Assembly: GCF_003641205.1 (NCBI RefSeq)
Contig: NZ_CP032762.1
Coordinates: 3,162,001-3,226,000 of the forward strand
DNA: 64,000 nucleotides
Source: Rhodococcus sp. P1Y
GTDB taxonomy: Bacteria > Actinomycetota > Actinomycetes > Mycobacteriales > Mycobacteriaceae
Direction: 5' to 3'
The notes below the pieces were generated by a model, which was given only the letters and a program-made list of their open reading frames with translations, was not told the DNA's origin and ran no database searches. The number at the start of each line of letters is the position of its first letter. Position 1 is the first letter of the stretch. The position numbers were made by a program, and so were the translations under genes. This document shows positions 33,255 through 41,007 of this stretch, in pieces.

Positions 33255-34768
33255 CACTCCCGGACAGCGACGTCCATGGGGAATCGAACCTTGGTGTTGC
33301 CGAACAGGAGTCGGGTCGCGGCCGCCGCAGCGTCGGTGACGTGCCGGGCGGCGCGGTCCGGTGTGCGGCTGTGGACGACGACTTCGTCGTGTTGGAAGAA
33401 CACCAATTCGCCTGCCTCGCGATCCTCCGCCAACCTCCTTCGTAGATCGGCGAGAAGACACAGTGCCCATTCCGATGCCGTCGCCTGCACGACGAAATTG
33501 CGGGTGAACCGACCGCGGGCGTGCGCGTCGCCGTCCGACCACCACGAGTCGGGAGGAGGAGGGCAGCAGCGACCCAGGAGTGAGTGCACCACCTCGCCGC
33601 GTTCACCCGCACGTGCTGCTCTCTCCACGTACTCGACCGCGACCGGAAATCTCCGTCGAAGTAGAGCGAGCAGAGAACGCGCTTCTCCCGCAGTCGCCCC
33701 GTACAACACGCCGAGCACTGCGACCTTCGCTTTGCTTCGATCTCCGTCGAATGCTGCGGCAGCAACCGGGGCATACAGGTCGTCCGAACCCGCTGCATCC
33801 ATCATCGCCGGATCGCGGCTCAGCGCGGCTAGGATTCGGGGCTCCAGCTGGCCCGCGTCGGCGATCACCAACATATGACCGGGTTCCGCGACGACGCTGG
33901 CGCGCAGCGGTTTCGGGATCTGTAGCGCACCGCCGCCCCTGCTCGCCCACCGACCGGACACGACCCCACCGGGTACGTAGACGGGCCGAAACCTGTTGCC
34001 GCGCACCCAGGTGTCTGCCCACGCCCATCCGTTGGTGCTGAACAACTTCGACAGATCTCGGTGCCGCAGAAGCAGCGGAACCGCGGGGTGGTCGACTTCG
34101 CGTAGGACGTGCGCCCGTGTCGAGGTGACCTCGATGTCTGCGCGCGCGAACGCAGCCGTCACCTCAACCGGTGAGCTCGGGTTGACGGGACGCCCAAAAG
34201 CCTCGCCGATTGCCGCTTCGAGCTCTTTCATCGCAAGCGGAAGATGACCGTCCGGAGGTCGCACGCCCAGCGCAGACTGCAAGTAGCGGAAGTGCGCCTC
34301 GGTCGAGAAGGGCAGTCCGACGTGCGTCATCTCTGCTGCGGCAAGGCCACCGGCCGATTCCGCGGCGATCAACAAGCGAAGGTCGCCGCAATCGCCGATT
34401 GTCTGGACTTGATCGCGGTGCCAGTCGACCACGGAATCCACACTCGGATAACGGTAAGCGTCGAACAGGCCTGGACGGTCGTCGACGGCACTGTCGTCCT
34501 GAACGTATGGCTCACCTCGACGCAATCGGAGAATGGCCTCGGTCAGCGACAGATCGTGGCTTCGTGAAACTCGCACCCCCGCGTCCAGCAACCTGGGGTA
34601 GATGCGGGACGTCGTGGCCCACACCCATCGTGGACGAACCTCGTGTTCTATTCGAGCGACCGTGCCCGCCACATCGGTGCACTCGACGATGTCGCCGGCG
34701 CGAACGCCCCCGTCCGTCGTCGGGACGAGAAAGGTCGTCGCACCGGCGGGTGCCACCACAATCCTCAT
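33236..34768 (-). CDS. DNA polymerase family A-like protein ('bifunctional 3'-5' exonuclease/DNA polymerase')
   Basis: A 510-aa protein with a short N-terminal exonuclease-like region and a C-terminal family A polymerase domain, but no 5' nuclease. Polymerase motif A reads VIADAGQLEPRILAAL (canonical DYSQIELRILA), motif B RSKAKVAVLGVLYG, and motif C QHDEVVVHS; the two catalytic Asp are thus present. The N-terminal part lacks a clear D-x-E exonuclease motif and is likely degenerate. Such small PolA paralogues occur in many actinobacteria; their role in repair is presumed. The start is ATG 34768; the longer frame adds an Arg-rich shadow. The 3' end overlaps the convergent YihY gene. Confidence 0.85.
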   Translation of the reverse strand: MRIVVAPAGATTFLVPTTDGGVRAGDIVECTDVAGTVARIEHEVRPRWVWATTSRIYPRLLDAGVRVSRSHDLSLTEAILRLRRGEPYVQDDSAVDDRPGLFDAYRYPSVDSVVDWHRDQVQTIGDCGDLRLLIAAESAGGLAAAEMTHVGLPFSTEAHFRYLQSALGVRPPDGHLPLAMKELEAAIGEAFGRPVNPSSPVEVTAAFARADIEVTSTRAHVLREVDHPAVPLLLRHRDLSKLFSTNGWAWADTWVRGNRFRPVYVPGGVVSGRWASRGGGALQIPKPLRASVVAEPGHMLVIADAGQLEPRILAALSRDPAMMDAAGSDDLYAPVAAAAFDGDRSKAKVAVLGVLYGATAGEARSLLALLRRRFPVAVEYVERAARAGERGEVVHSLLGRCCPPPPDSWWSDGDAHARGRFTRNFVVQATASEWALCLLADLRRRLAEDREAGELVFFQHDEVVVHSRTPDRAARHVTDAAAAATRLLFGNTKVRFPMDVAVRECYAEPD

Positions 34769-34971
34769 CGGGTCGAACCGGCAGTTCTCATCACCACCGA
34801 GTCTGCGCCGAGCCGATCTGGGTGGCGAATGCGGGGTCCGCTGTTGGGTGGGACCCGAATGCACCCTCTTGACCTGGCGATTTGGAGAAACACCTGTGTC
34901 CTTTGATAGTCTCTATCCCGGCTCGAAACGCGGTTCACATCGCAGCTGATGTGGATATCGGAGAAGGTCAT

Positions 34972-35043
34972 TGGGGTATGGTGTAATTGGCAACACAGCG
35001 GTTTCTGGTACCGCCATTCTAGGTTCGAGTCCTGGTACCCCAG
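34972..35043 (+). tRNA. tRNA-Gln (anticodon CTG)
   Basis: A complete cloverleaf: acceptor TGGGGTA/TACCCCA, D stem GTGT/ACAC, anticodon stem GCGGT/ACCGC around the loop TTCTGGT (anticodon CTG, reading CAG), and T stem CTAGG/CCTGG around TTCGAGT. The discriminator is G at 35043 and CCA is not fully encoded. A TAGTCT about 60 bp upstream (34907-34912) is a possible -10. It should be charged first with Glu by GltX and then amidated by GatCAB. Confidence 0.93.
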
Positions 35044-35143
35044 CAAGCGTTCGGAGGCGATTTGGTCGCCGGACGTCAGCCGGTTAAGCTGGCTGAGCTT
35101 TCGACTGGTCGACATAGTCGAAAGCAGGTAGTAACCAGAATTG

Positions 35144-35179
35144 GAGCAAGACCCAGAGTTCGAGCAACACCCAGAGTTA
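35144..35179 (+). repeat. 18-bp tandem duplication between the two tRNA genes
   Basis: Two copies in a row, 35144-35161 and 35162-35179, share GAGCAA-ACCCAGAGTT with changes at two positions. They lie in the 150-bp spacer between tRNA-Gln and tRNA-Glu. No function is apparent. Confidence 0.75.
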
Positions 35180-35193
35180 CAGTGAAAGTTCCT

Positions 35194-35266
35194 GGCCCCG
35201 TCGTCTAGCGGCCTAGGACGCCGCCCTCTCAAGGCGGTAGCGCGGGTTCGAATCCCGTCGGGGCTA
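35194..35266 (+). tRNA. tRNA-Glu (anticodon CTC)
   Basis: Acceptor GGCCCCG pairs with CGGGGCT (first pair G-T), the anticodon stem CCGCC/GGCGG closes loop CTCTCAA (anticodon CTC, reading GAG), and the T arm GCGGG-TTCGAAT-CCCGT is present. The discriminator is A at 35266. It forms a pair with tRNA-Gln upstream, as in mycobacteria next to gltX. Confidence 0.93.
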
Positions 35267-35273
35267 CTCAGTA

Positions 35274-35311
35274 CAAATACCCTCCCATCGCGTGCGATGG
35301 GAGGGTATTTG
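35274..35311 (+). terminator. Terminator of the tRNA operon
   Basis: An 18-bp perfect stem (35274-35291 with 35294-35311) starts 7 nt after tRNA-Glu. The right arm ends GGGTATTTG, then TCTATTC follows. It also lies downstream of the convergent small DUF5302 gene and may serve both strands. Confidence 0.75.
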
Positions 35312-35353
35312 TCTATTCGGACCGGTGCCCGGTGCCGTCAGCAGCTGGTGTCG

Positions 35354-35521
35354 TCAGACGCTCTTGCGTCGGAACATCTTCTGATGATCGGCTGGGCCAT
35401 GCACATTGCCCACCTTCGACCCGGCGTCCTTGTGGTCGGTCGAGACGGCCGAGCGGTGGTTCTTCTTCTCCAGTGCCTCGCGGAACTTCTTCTTCAGATC
35501 TTCGTTGGTCGGTTCGGCCAT
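35354..35521 (-). CDS. DUF5302-like small protein (55 aa)
   Basis: A short ORF with ATG at 35521 and stop at 35354-35356. It begins MAEPTNEDLKKKFREALEKK and ends QKMFRRKSV, with a central GSKVGNVHGPADHQKMF segment. CAGGAG lies 5 nt before the start. The sequence is charged and likely soluble, with an N-terminal amphipathic helix, and matches my memory of the actinobacterial DUF5302 family of ~55-70 residues. Function unknown. It lies between the tRNA terminator and the PPOX gene; the longer frames over this interval are shadows. Confidence 0.8.
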   Translation of the reverse strand: MAEPTNEDLKKKFREALEKKNHRSAVSTDHKDAGSKVGNVHGPADHQKMFRRKSV

Positions 35522-35593
35522 GATCGCTCCTGACGTCGGCGGTGAGAGAAACGTACCGCACGTGAGGAGCCGGTTTCACCCGAATTTGTGCGT

Positions 35594-36097
35594 CTATCGG
35601 GTCGTGAACTCCGCCGTGGTGCCCGAGACCGGCATCTCGGGGATCCCGAGTTTGCGGTGGTCCCACGACCTGACACGGTCGACCGATACTCGAACTGCAA
35701 TTCGCTTGTTCATCATCTGGTCCACGAGGGGCTCGACTTCCTTCGAGTAAGGACCGGTGTAGCGCTCCCAGACGCTGATCCCGACGCGACGGATCGACTC
35801 GGCATCGTCGACGATCTCGGCACGGCCCTCGATCGACACGCCCCGCAACGAGTCGTAGGTGGACCCGTCCTCCACCAGCACGGTCACTCGCGGATCGCGG
35901 CGGAGGTTGACTGCCTTCTGCGATTTGGACTTCGTCTCGAACCACACCTCGCCGTCGATCAAGGCGTACCACATCGCGACCAGGTGAGGTGTGCCGTCGC
36001 GTCCGATCGTCGCTAGGTTCGCGATTCGGCTGCGTTCGAGAAACGTCTCGATCTCCGAATCGGCCATCGTGATCTGTGCCCGCTGATTGATTCCCAT
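35594..36097 (-). CDS. Pyridoxamine 5'-phosphate oxidase family protein (flavin/F420-binding split barrel)
   Basis: A 167-aa split-barrel protein of the PPOX class. LATIGRDGTPHLVAMWYALIDGEVWFET covers the first strands of the barrel, and QKAVNLRRDPRVTVLVED the conserved K-x-x-N-L region that contacts the cofactor phosphate. Such actinobacterial proteins bind F420, FMN or heme and reduce various substrates; cofactor choice cannot be settled by eye, though cofC in this window shows the cell makes F420. The start is ATG 36097. It points away from the IclR gene, with about 80 bp between them, and is probably expressed alone. Confidence 0.85.
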   Translation of the reverse strand: MGINQRAQITMADSEIETFLERSRIANLATIGRDGTPHLVAMWYALIDGEVWFETKSKSQKAVNLRRDPRVTVLVEDGSTYDSLRGVSIEGRAEIVDDAESIRRVGISVWERYTGPYSKEVEPLVDQMMNKRIAVRVSVDRVRSWDHRKLGIPEMPVSGTTAEFTTR

Positions 36098-36176
36098 GAC
36101 GACATCAGTAACAGACTTCGGTACCCGTCACAGTCTTTCGCGATACGTCATCGATCGATCGAGGCGCGAACTTGGC

Positions 36177-36878
36177 TCACAGGCGCTTGTGGATTGCCTC
36201 GGCTGCTGCGAGTAGGTCGGCGGCCCACCGCGCGCCCGGCCGTCGGCCGATCCGGTCGATCGGTCCCGAAACAGATACGGCGGCAACGACATTGCCCGTC
36301 GAATCTCGTACGGGAGCGGCAACGCTCGCAACACCGGGTTCGCGCTCGCCTGCACTTTGCGCCCATCCGCGCCTGCGAACCTCGGCCAGAACACGTTCGC
36401 CGAATTCGGCGTCGGGCAGAACTGTGCGCTGGGTCTGAACGTCAGCCCACGCGAGCAGAACTTTGGCTCCCGATCCGGCGCTCATGGGCAGCCGCGCGCC
36501 CACGAGAACCGTGTCACGCAGGCCCGTCGGCGGTTCCATGGATGCAACGCAGACACGCACTGTGCCTTCCCTGCGGTAGATCTGGACGCTTTCGCCGGTG
36601 ATCTCACGCAAACGAGGCAGCACCGACGCGGCTGCGTCGACGAGTGTGTCGGCTGCAGTCGCGGCGAGTTCGGCGAGACCCGGGCCGGGTCGCCACAGAC
36701 CGTTGGCATCTCGGGTGAGTAGCCGATGAACTTCCAGCCCGACGGCCAGGCGGTGTGCAGTGGCCCTCGGCAACCCGGTTCGGGCACAGAGGTCACTGAG
36801 AGTGCAGGGTTCGTCAGCCACCGCGTACAGGACACCCATCGCTTTGTCGAGAACGCCGATGCCGCTATGCTGTCTCAT
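36177..36878 (-). CDS. ltbR: IclR family transcriptional regulator (LtbR/NdgR type)
   Basis: A 233-aa regulator with an N-terminal winged helix-turn-helix (GVLDKAMGVLYAVADEPCTLSDLCARTGLPRATAHR covers the DNA-binding part) and a C-terminal IclR effector domain (GSGAKVLLAWAD, then VASVAAPVRDSTGNVVAAVSVSGP). It is divergent from leuCD; orthologues here (LtbR in Corynebacterium, NdgR in Streptomyces) control leucine genes. The start at ATG 36878 is supported by TAATAT 6 nt upstream, a leaderless layout. Binding to its own promoter and to leuC is expected from the relatives, not shown here. Confidence 0.88.
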   Translation of the reverse strand: MRQHSGIGVLDKAMGVLYAVADEPCTLSDLCARTGLPRATAHRLAVGLEVHRLLTRDANGLWRPGPGLAELAATAADTLVDAAASVLPRLREITGESVQIYRREGTVRVCVASMEPPTGLRDTVLVGARLPMSAGSGAKVLLAWADVQTQRTVLPDAEFGERVLAEVRRRGWAQSAGEREPGVASVAAPVRDSTGNVVAAVSVSGPIDRIGRRPGARWAADLLAAAEAIHKRL

Positions 36879-36884
36879 AGGTCG

Positions 36885-36894
36885 ATATTAGCGT
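36885..36894. promoter_or_regulatory. Overlapping divergent -10 boxes of ltbR and the leuC leader
   Basis: On the minus strand TAATAT (36890-36885) is followed by 6 nt and the ltbR ATG. On the plus strand TAGCGT (36889-36894) is followed by 8 nt and GTG 36903, which opens a 25-codon ORF. The two boxes share two bases, so the two polymerases would exclude each other. CATAG motifs flank them (CTATG-N6-CATAG at 36865-36880 and CATAG at 36899-36903) and could be part of an operator. Confidence 0.5.
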
Positions 36895-36902
36895 CTCGCA
36901 TA

Positions 36903-36980
36903 GTGGGAACAACCCTTCGGGTCGTTCTCGCGGCCCCGGGCTGGTGTCGACCCGACAACGCGACGTGGGCCAGCCCGTAG
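36903..36980 (+). CDS. Possible leader ORF upstream of leuC (25 aa)
   Basis: GTG 36903 to TAG 36978-36980 starts [14 protein letters not shown]. It is placed 8 nt after a TANNNT box, the same leaderless layout as the ilvB leader peptide, and lies 41 bp before the leuC ATG. The stretch LRVVLA is only mildly rich in Leu and Val, and no intrinsic terminator with a T-run follows; a GGGCTGG/CCAGCCC pair near the end of the ORF could form a hairpin. It is a candidate for translational or attenuation control, not an established gene. Confidence 0.3.
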   Translation: MGTTLRVVLAAPGWCRPDNATWASP

Positions 36981-37021
36981 TCCACCGGCGCGACGCACTC
37001 GAGAAATGGTTGGTGTTCCTC

Positions 37022-38446
37022 ATGGCCGGCACAGCACGCACACTGGCAGAAAAGGTATGGGATCAACACGTCGTCGTTCGCGGCGGGGGAGAGGGTGGTT
37101 CGCGCGAGCCCGATCTGATCTTCATCGACCTGCACCTCGTTCACGAGGTCACCAGTCCGCAGGCATTCGACGGACTCAGACTCGCCGATCGTCCACTGCG
37201 TAGGCCTGATCTGACCATCGCGACCGAGGACCACAACGTACCGACGGCGGACATCTTTTCGCCGATTGCAGATCTCGTGTCGCGTACGCAGGTGGATACG
37301 CTTCGACGAAACTGCGAAGAGTTCGGCGTCAGGCTGTATCCGATGGGCGACTTGGATCAAGGCATCGTTCACATCATCGGCCCCCAGCTCGGGCTCACGC
37401 AGCCAGGTATGACGGTGGTGTGCGGCGACAGCCACACCTCGACGCACGGCGCTTTCGGTGCGATCGCCATGGGCATCGGTACCAGCGAAGTGGAACACGT
37501 GATGGCTACACAGACGCTTTCCCTTCGTCCCTTCAAGACGATGGCCATCACGGTCGACGGCACACTCGCACCAGGCGTGACGAGCAAAGACCTCATCCTG
37601 GCTGTCATCGCGAAGATCGGGACGGGCGGCGGGCAGGGTTACGTGCTCGAGTATCGCGGCGAGGCCATCAGCGCTCTGTCGATGGAAGCCCGAATGACCA
37701 TCTGCAACATGTCGATCGAGGCAGGTGCGCGTGCGGGGATGATCGCACCCGACGCGGTCACCTACGAGTACCTGAAGGGTCGCCCGCACGCGCCACAGGG
37801 AAGCGATTGGGACGCAGCGGTTGCGGCGTGGGACGAACTGAGGACCGACGACGACGCCGTCTTCGACAACGAAGTGCACATCGATGCGTCCTCGCTCACG
37901 CCGTTCGTCACCTGGGGTACCAATCCCGGTCAAGGTGCGCCGCTCGGCGATTCCGTGCCGAACCCGGCTGACATCGTCGACGAGAGCGAAAAGATCGCGG
38001 CCGAGAAGGCGTTGCAGTACATGGGACTCGAGGCCGGGACCCCGCTGCGGGACGTGGCCGTGGACACGGTGTTCGTCGGATCGTGCACGAACGGGCGCAT
38101 CGAAGATCTCCGCGCGGTGGCCGAGGTTCTGGACGGCCGCAAGGTTGCAGACAGCGTGCGGATGCTGATCGTCCCTGGATCGATGCGAGTGCGTGCGCAG
38201 GCCGAGAAGGAGGGCCTCGGCGAGATTTTCACGGCGGCCGGCGCAGAATGGCGTCAGGCGGGGTGCTCGATGTGTCTTGGTATGAATCCCGATCAGCTGG
38301 CAGTCGGGGAGCGTTCGGCGTCGACGTCGAATCGAAACTTCGAAGGCAGGCAGGGCAAGGGAAGTCGAACGCACTTGGTTTCACCGTTGGTTGCAGCAGC
38401 TACTGCCGTGCGTGGAACGCTCTCCTCTCCCTCGGATCTCGCGTAG
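37022..38446 (+). CDS. leuC: 3-isopropylmalate dehydratase large subunit
   Basis: Isomerises 2-isopropylmalate to 3-isopropylmalate with LeuD, using a 4Fe-4S cluster. The 474-aa aconitase-family protein has [13 protein letters not shown] with the first cluster Cys near residue 135, and the second site [14 protein letters not shown] plus [11 protein letters not shown] with the remaining Cys near residues 350-415. [10 protein letters not shown] near the C terminus is typical. ATG 37022 is chosen over a frame beginning at 36944, since [14 protein letters not shown] aligns with relatives; no strong Shine-Dalgarno is visible. leuD follows 62 bp downstream. Confidence 0.95.
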   Translation: MAGTARTLAEKVWDQHVVVRGGGEGGSREPDLIFIDLHLVHEVTSPQAFDGLRLADRPLRRPDLTIATEDHNVPTADIFSPIADLVSRTQVDTLRRNCEEFGVRLYPMGDLDQGIVHIIGPQLGLTQPGMTVVCGDSHTSTHGAFGAIAMGIGTSEVEHVMATQTLSLRPFKTMAITVDGTLAPGVTSKDLILAVIAKIGTGGGQGYVLEYRGEAISALSMEARMTICNMSIEAGARAGMIAPDAVTYEYLKGRPHAPQGSDWDAAVAAWDELRTDDDAVFDNEVHIDASSLTPFVTWGTNPGQGAPLGDSVPNPADIVDESEKIAAEKALQYMGLEAGTPLRDVAVDTVFVGSCTNGRIEDLRAVAEVLDGRKVADSVRMLIVPGSMRVRAQAEKEGLGEIFTAAGAEWRQAGCSMCLGMNPDQLAVGERSASTSNRNFEGRQGKGSRTHLVSPLVAAATAVRGTLSSPSDLA

Positions 38447-38508
38447 CCCAGGGGACGCAGAGCACCAGTAAGTACTTCCGATACCCGTCAAACGTAGGAG
38501 AATTTTCG

Positions 38509-39126
38509 ATGGAACCCTTTACAAGCCATAAAGGAATCGGTGTTCCGCTGCGGCGGTCGAACGTCGACACGGATCAAATCATTCCTGCCGTGTACCTGAA
38601 GAGGGTGACGCGCACCGGTTTCGAGGACGGTCTCTTCTCTGCGTGGAGGAACGACCCGGAGTTCGTTCTCAACGTTGCTCCGTACGACAAGGGTTCGGTG
38701 CTCGTCGCCGGTCCCGATTTCGGCACAGGGTCCTCGCGCGAGCACGCGGTCTGGGCTCTATCGGACTTCGGGTTTCGGGTTGTGATCGCCTCCAGGTTCG
38801 CCGACATCTTCCGCGGGAACGCCGGAAAAGCTGGTCTGTTGGCGGCCGAGGTCGAGCAAAGTGACGTCGAATTGATCTGGAAGGCGCTCGAGGAGCAGCC
38901 TGGTTTGGAAATTTTCGTGGACCTCGTCACGAAGACGGTGACGGTTGGAACCTTGGTGGTGCGCTTCGCCATTGACGACTACACCAGGTGGCGTCTTCTG
39001 GAGGGTCTGGACGACATCGGATTGACATTACGCCAGGTCGACGCCATTGCCGAGTACGAAAAGTCAAGGCCGTCATGGAAACCTGCGACCCTCCCGGCAC
39101 GCATCGAGGAGCCGGTGGAGGGGTAG
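38509..39126 (+). CDS. leuD: 3-isopropylmalate dehydratase small subunit
   Basis: The swivelling domain partner of LeuC. The 205-aa protein has [21 protein letters not shown] at the start (given here only in part for the motif) and the loop [15 protein letters not shown] that reaches the active site. The ATG at 38509 has GTAGGAG 8 nt upstream. The longer frame upstream overlaps leuC and is not real. A GC hairpin follows the stop, and hupB starts 149 bp downstream. Confidence 0.96.
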   Translation: MEPFTSHKGIGVPLRRSNVDTDQIIPAVYLKRVTRTGFEDGLFSAWRNDPEFVLNVAPYDKGSVLVAGPDFGTGSSREHAVWALSDFGFRVVIASRFADIFRGNAGKAGLLAAEVEQSDVELIWKALEEQPGLEIFVDLVTKTVTVGTLVVRFAIDDYTRWRLLEGLDDIGLTLRQVDAIAEYEKSRPSWKPATLPARIEEPVEG

Positions 39127-39169
39127 CGATTTCGGCCCTGCGACACGCATTGTGCCGGTGAAACTTTCC

Positions 39170-39196
39170 GCCACGCCGAATGAGATTTGGCGTGGC
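39170..39196 (+). terminator. Hairpin after leuD
   Basis: GCCACGCC (39170-39177) pairs with GGCGTGGC (39189-39196); AAT/ATT inside can extend the stem. It lies 43 bp after leuD and just before the hupB promoter, so it probably separates the two units. Confidence 0.5.
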
Positions 39197-39206
39197 TCAT
39201 AGACTC

Positions 39207-39237
39207 TTGACGTGTTGGGGTTTACCGTTGTAGTAGT
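39207..39237 (+). promoter_or_regulatory. Candidate hupB promoter
   Basis: TTGACG at 39207-39212 is followed by an 18-bp spacer and TAGTAGT. This leaves a 5' leader of about 30 nt that carries the GGAGGA ribosome-binding site of hupB. Confidence 0.5.
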
Positions 39238-39275
39238 CGGTCCGACGATGGGCCACAATATTGCGGAGGAAATCC

Positions 39276-39989
39276 ATGAACAAGGCAGAGCTGATTGACG
39301 CCCTGACCGAGAAGTTGGGGTCTGACAGGAGGAGCGCCACAGAGGCTGTCGAGAACATCGTCGACACCATCGTGCGCGCCGTTCACCGTGGCGAGAGTGT
39401 CACCATCACCGGATTCGGTGTATTCGAACAGCGTCGGCGTGCGGCACGTGTTGCTCGCAACCCACGCACCGGCGAGACCGTGCGCGTCAAGCCGACCAAC
39501 GTGCCGGCCTTCCGCCCGGGCGCTCAGTTCAAGGCTGTAATCGCGGGCGGCCAGAAGCTTCCCGCCACCGGCCCGGCCGTCAAGCGTGGATCCTCGGCGG
39601 CTCCGGCCAAGAAGACCGCAGCTGCCAAGAAGACCGCAGCGAAGAAGGCTGCAGTCAAGACGACAGCTCGCAAGACCACCGCGGCAGCGAAGAAGGCGGC
39701 TCCCGCAAAGACGACTGCCCGCAAGGCAGCTCCCGCGAAGACCGTGGCAGCGAAGAAGGCAGCTCCCGCCAAGACGACGGCTCGTAAGACCGTCGCGAAG
39801 AAGGCTCCGGCAAAGGCCGCAGCCAAGAAGACTACGACTGCCGCAGCGGCCAAGAAGGCCCCCGCGAAGACCGCAGCCAAGAAGACCGCAGCGACCACGA
39901 CCGCTGCAGCCAAGAAGGCTCCGGCCAAGACCGCAGCCAAGAAGACCGCAGCGAAGAAGGCTCCGGCCAAGCGCGCTGCACGCAAGTAG
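39276..39989 (+). CDS. hupB: HU family nucleoid protein with long Lys/Ala-rich tail (HupB)
   Basis: DNA-bending and compacting protein of 237 aa. The first ~90 residues are a normal HU domain ([17 protein letters not shown]; the DNA-binding arm includes [22 protein letters not shown]). The remaining ~140 residues are low-complexity KK, AA and PAK repeats similar to eukaryotic histone H1 tails, the actinobacterial HupB/Hlp arrangement. The ATG has GGAGGA 5-6 nt upstream; an in-frame ATG 15 nt earlier is less likely. The tail is encoded by near-repetitive DNA and may vary in length between strains. A strong terminator follows. Confidence 0.95.
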   Translation: MNKAELIDALTEKLGSDRRSATEAVENIVDTIVRAVHRGESVTITGFGVFEQRRRAARVARNPRTGETVRVKPTNVPAFRPGAQFKAVIAGGQKLPATGPAVKRGSSAAPAKKTAAAKKTAAKKAAVKTTARKTTAAAKKAAPAKTTARKAAPAKTVAAKKAAPAKTTARKTVAKKAPAKAAAKKTTTAAAAKKAPAKTAAKKTAATTTAAAKKAPAKTAAKKTAAKKAPAKRAARK

Positions 39990-40022
39990 GTTCCGCGAAC
40001 TCAGCGGCGACACAGATCGACG

Positions 40023-40059
40023 AGAAAGGCCCCGGACTCCAAGAGTCCGGGGCCTTTCT
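40023..40059 (+). terminator. hupB terminator
   Basis: A 17-bp perfect stem (40023-40039 with 40043-40059) with a 3-nt loop; the right arm ends GGCCTTTCT. It lies 33 bp after the hupB stop and 12 bp before the convergent mutT1 stop, so it may work in both directions. Confidence 0.8.
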
Positions 40060-40071
40060 GCGTACGCCAGT

Positions 40072-41007
40072 TCAGCCGTCAGTGGGAACCTTGGGCAGCG
40101 GACTGGCCAGATGGTCCGCAGCAATCAAAGTCCCGTTGTGCAGTGACAGAACCCAGACACTGCCTTTGCGGTTTCTGTTCGGCGGCAGCTTGACGCCGTC
40201 CCTGTCCGCCCACCACTGCAGCAAATCTGGAATCACCTTGCCCTGACTGCATATCGTTCGGACTCCGCCGAGTGTCGCGATCTCCACCGCGCGTCGACGA
40301 GCGGCGTCCAACGAGTCCCAGTAACCCTCCTCGGACAGCAGCGGTTCGAGCGTGATGGACACCGACAACTCGTCCGCCAAGGGTTGGACGGTTTGTACGC
40401 ACCGTCGACGGTTCGCGGCGTGCACCGAGTCGGCGCCGAATGCAGTGAGCTCCGCTACAAGAGCTGTAGCCTGCGCCTCGCCGACGGCATCGAGTGGCCG
40501 CAGGGCGTCGTCCCCCTTGTATCGGGACCGGCGTCCGGCCTTCGCATGGCGGACGAGAAGGACCGTCGTCGTATCGGGTGGTTGCTTCAGGAATCGACGT
40601 AAGATCTTGTGGTCCATCGGGTAGGACAGCTGAGACTCGGCCTGCTCGGGGGTTACCCAGCGCAGCTCGTCCACCTCGGAGTTGGGCTCGAACTTGCCGT
40701 CGAGTGCATAGGCCGCCCAGTAGTCGACCTTCTTCATTTTCCGATGGCCCGGGATGGGATAGGTGACCGTGGAGAGATAGCGGCCGAGTCGAGCTTCGAA
40801 CCCGGTCTCCTCCGCCACTTCTCGAACGGCGGCGTCGACGGAGGTTTCACCCGGGTCGATCTTTCCCTTGGGAAAGGACCAGTCGTCGTATTTCGGACGA
40901 TGTACCAGCGCGACGGAAATCTCGTCCGGACGATGGGGAGAGTTTCGCCACAGGACGGCTCCGGCGGCGAAGATGTTCGCGCGCAATGGATTTTCGCCGT
41001 CCGACAT
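40072..41007 (-). CDS. mutT1: NUDIX hydrolase fused to histidine phosphatase (MutT1-type)
   Basis: A 311-aa two-domain protein. The N-terminal Nudix domain has the full box G-x5-E-x7-REVAEETGF (GKIDPGETSVDAAVREVAEETGF region, residues ~48-70); the C-terminal half is a histidine phosphatase with LVRHAKAG near residue 150. M. tuberculosis MutT1 has this architecture and hydrolyses 8-oxo-(d)GTP to the diphosphate, and diadenosine polyphosphates. The role would be sanitising the nucleotide pool. The ATG shares one base with the ppk stop (TGATG), so ppk and mutT1 are one operon on this strand. Confidence 0.93.
   Translation of the reverse strand: MSDGENPLRANIFAAGAVLWRNSPHRPDEISVALVHRPKYDDWSFPKGKIDPGETSVDAAVREVAEETGFEARLGRYLSTVTYPIPGHRKMKKVDYWAAYALDGKFEPNSEVDELRWVTPEQAESQLSYPMDHKILRRFLKQPPDTTTVLLVRHAKAGRRSRYKGDDALRPLDAVGEAQATALVAELTAFGADSVHAANRRRCVQTVQPLADELSVSITLEPLLSEEGYWDSLDAARRRAVEIATLGGVRTICSQGKVIPDLLQWWADRDGVKLPPNRNRKGSVWVLSLHNGTLIAADHLASPLPKVPTDG

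Noticed and set aside
34769..34971. Gene in the 203-bp gap before tRNA-Gln
   Set aside because: Open frames here are extensions of the minus-strand polymerase frame or short shadows; only a possible tRNA promoter is supported.
34972..35266. Integration site at the tRNA genes
   Set aside because: No integrase, direct repeat of the tRNA 3' end or mobile gene is nearby.
39524..39985. Hydrophobic Ala/Val/Phe-rich frame antisense to the hupB tail, resembling a membrane protein
   Set aside because: It is the reverse complement of the Lys/Ala repeats; the hydrophobicity is a by-product of AAG codons read backwards.
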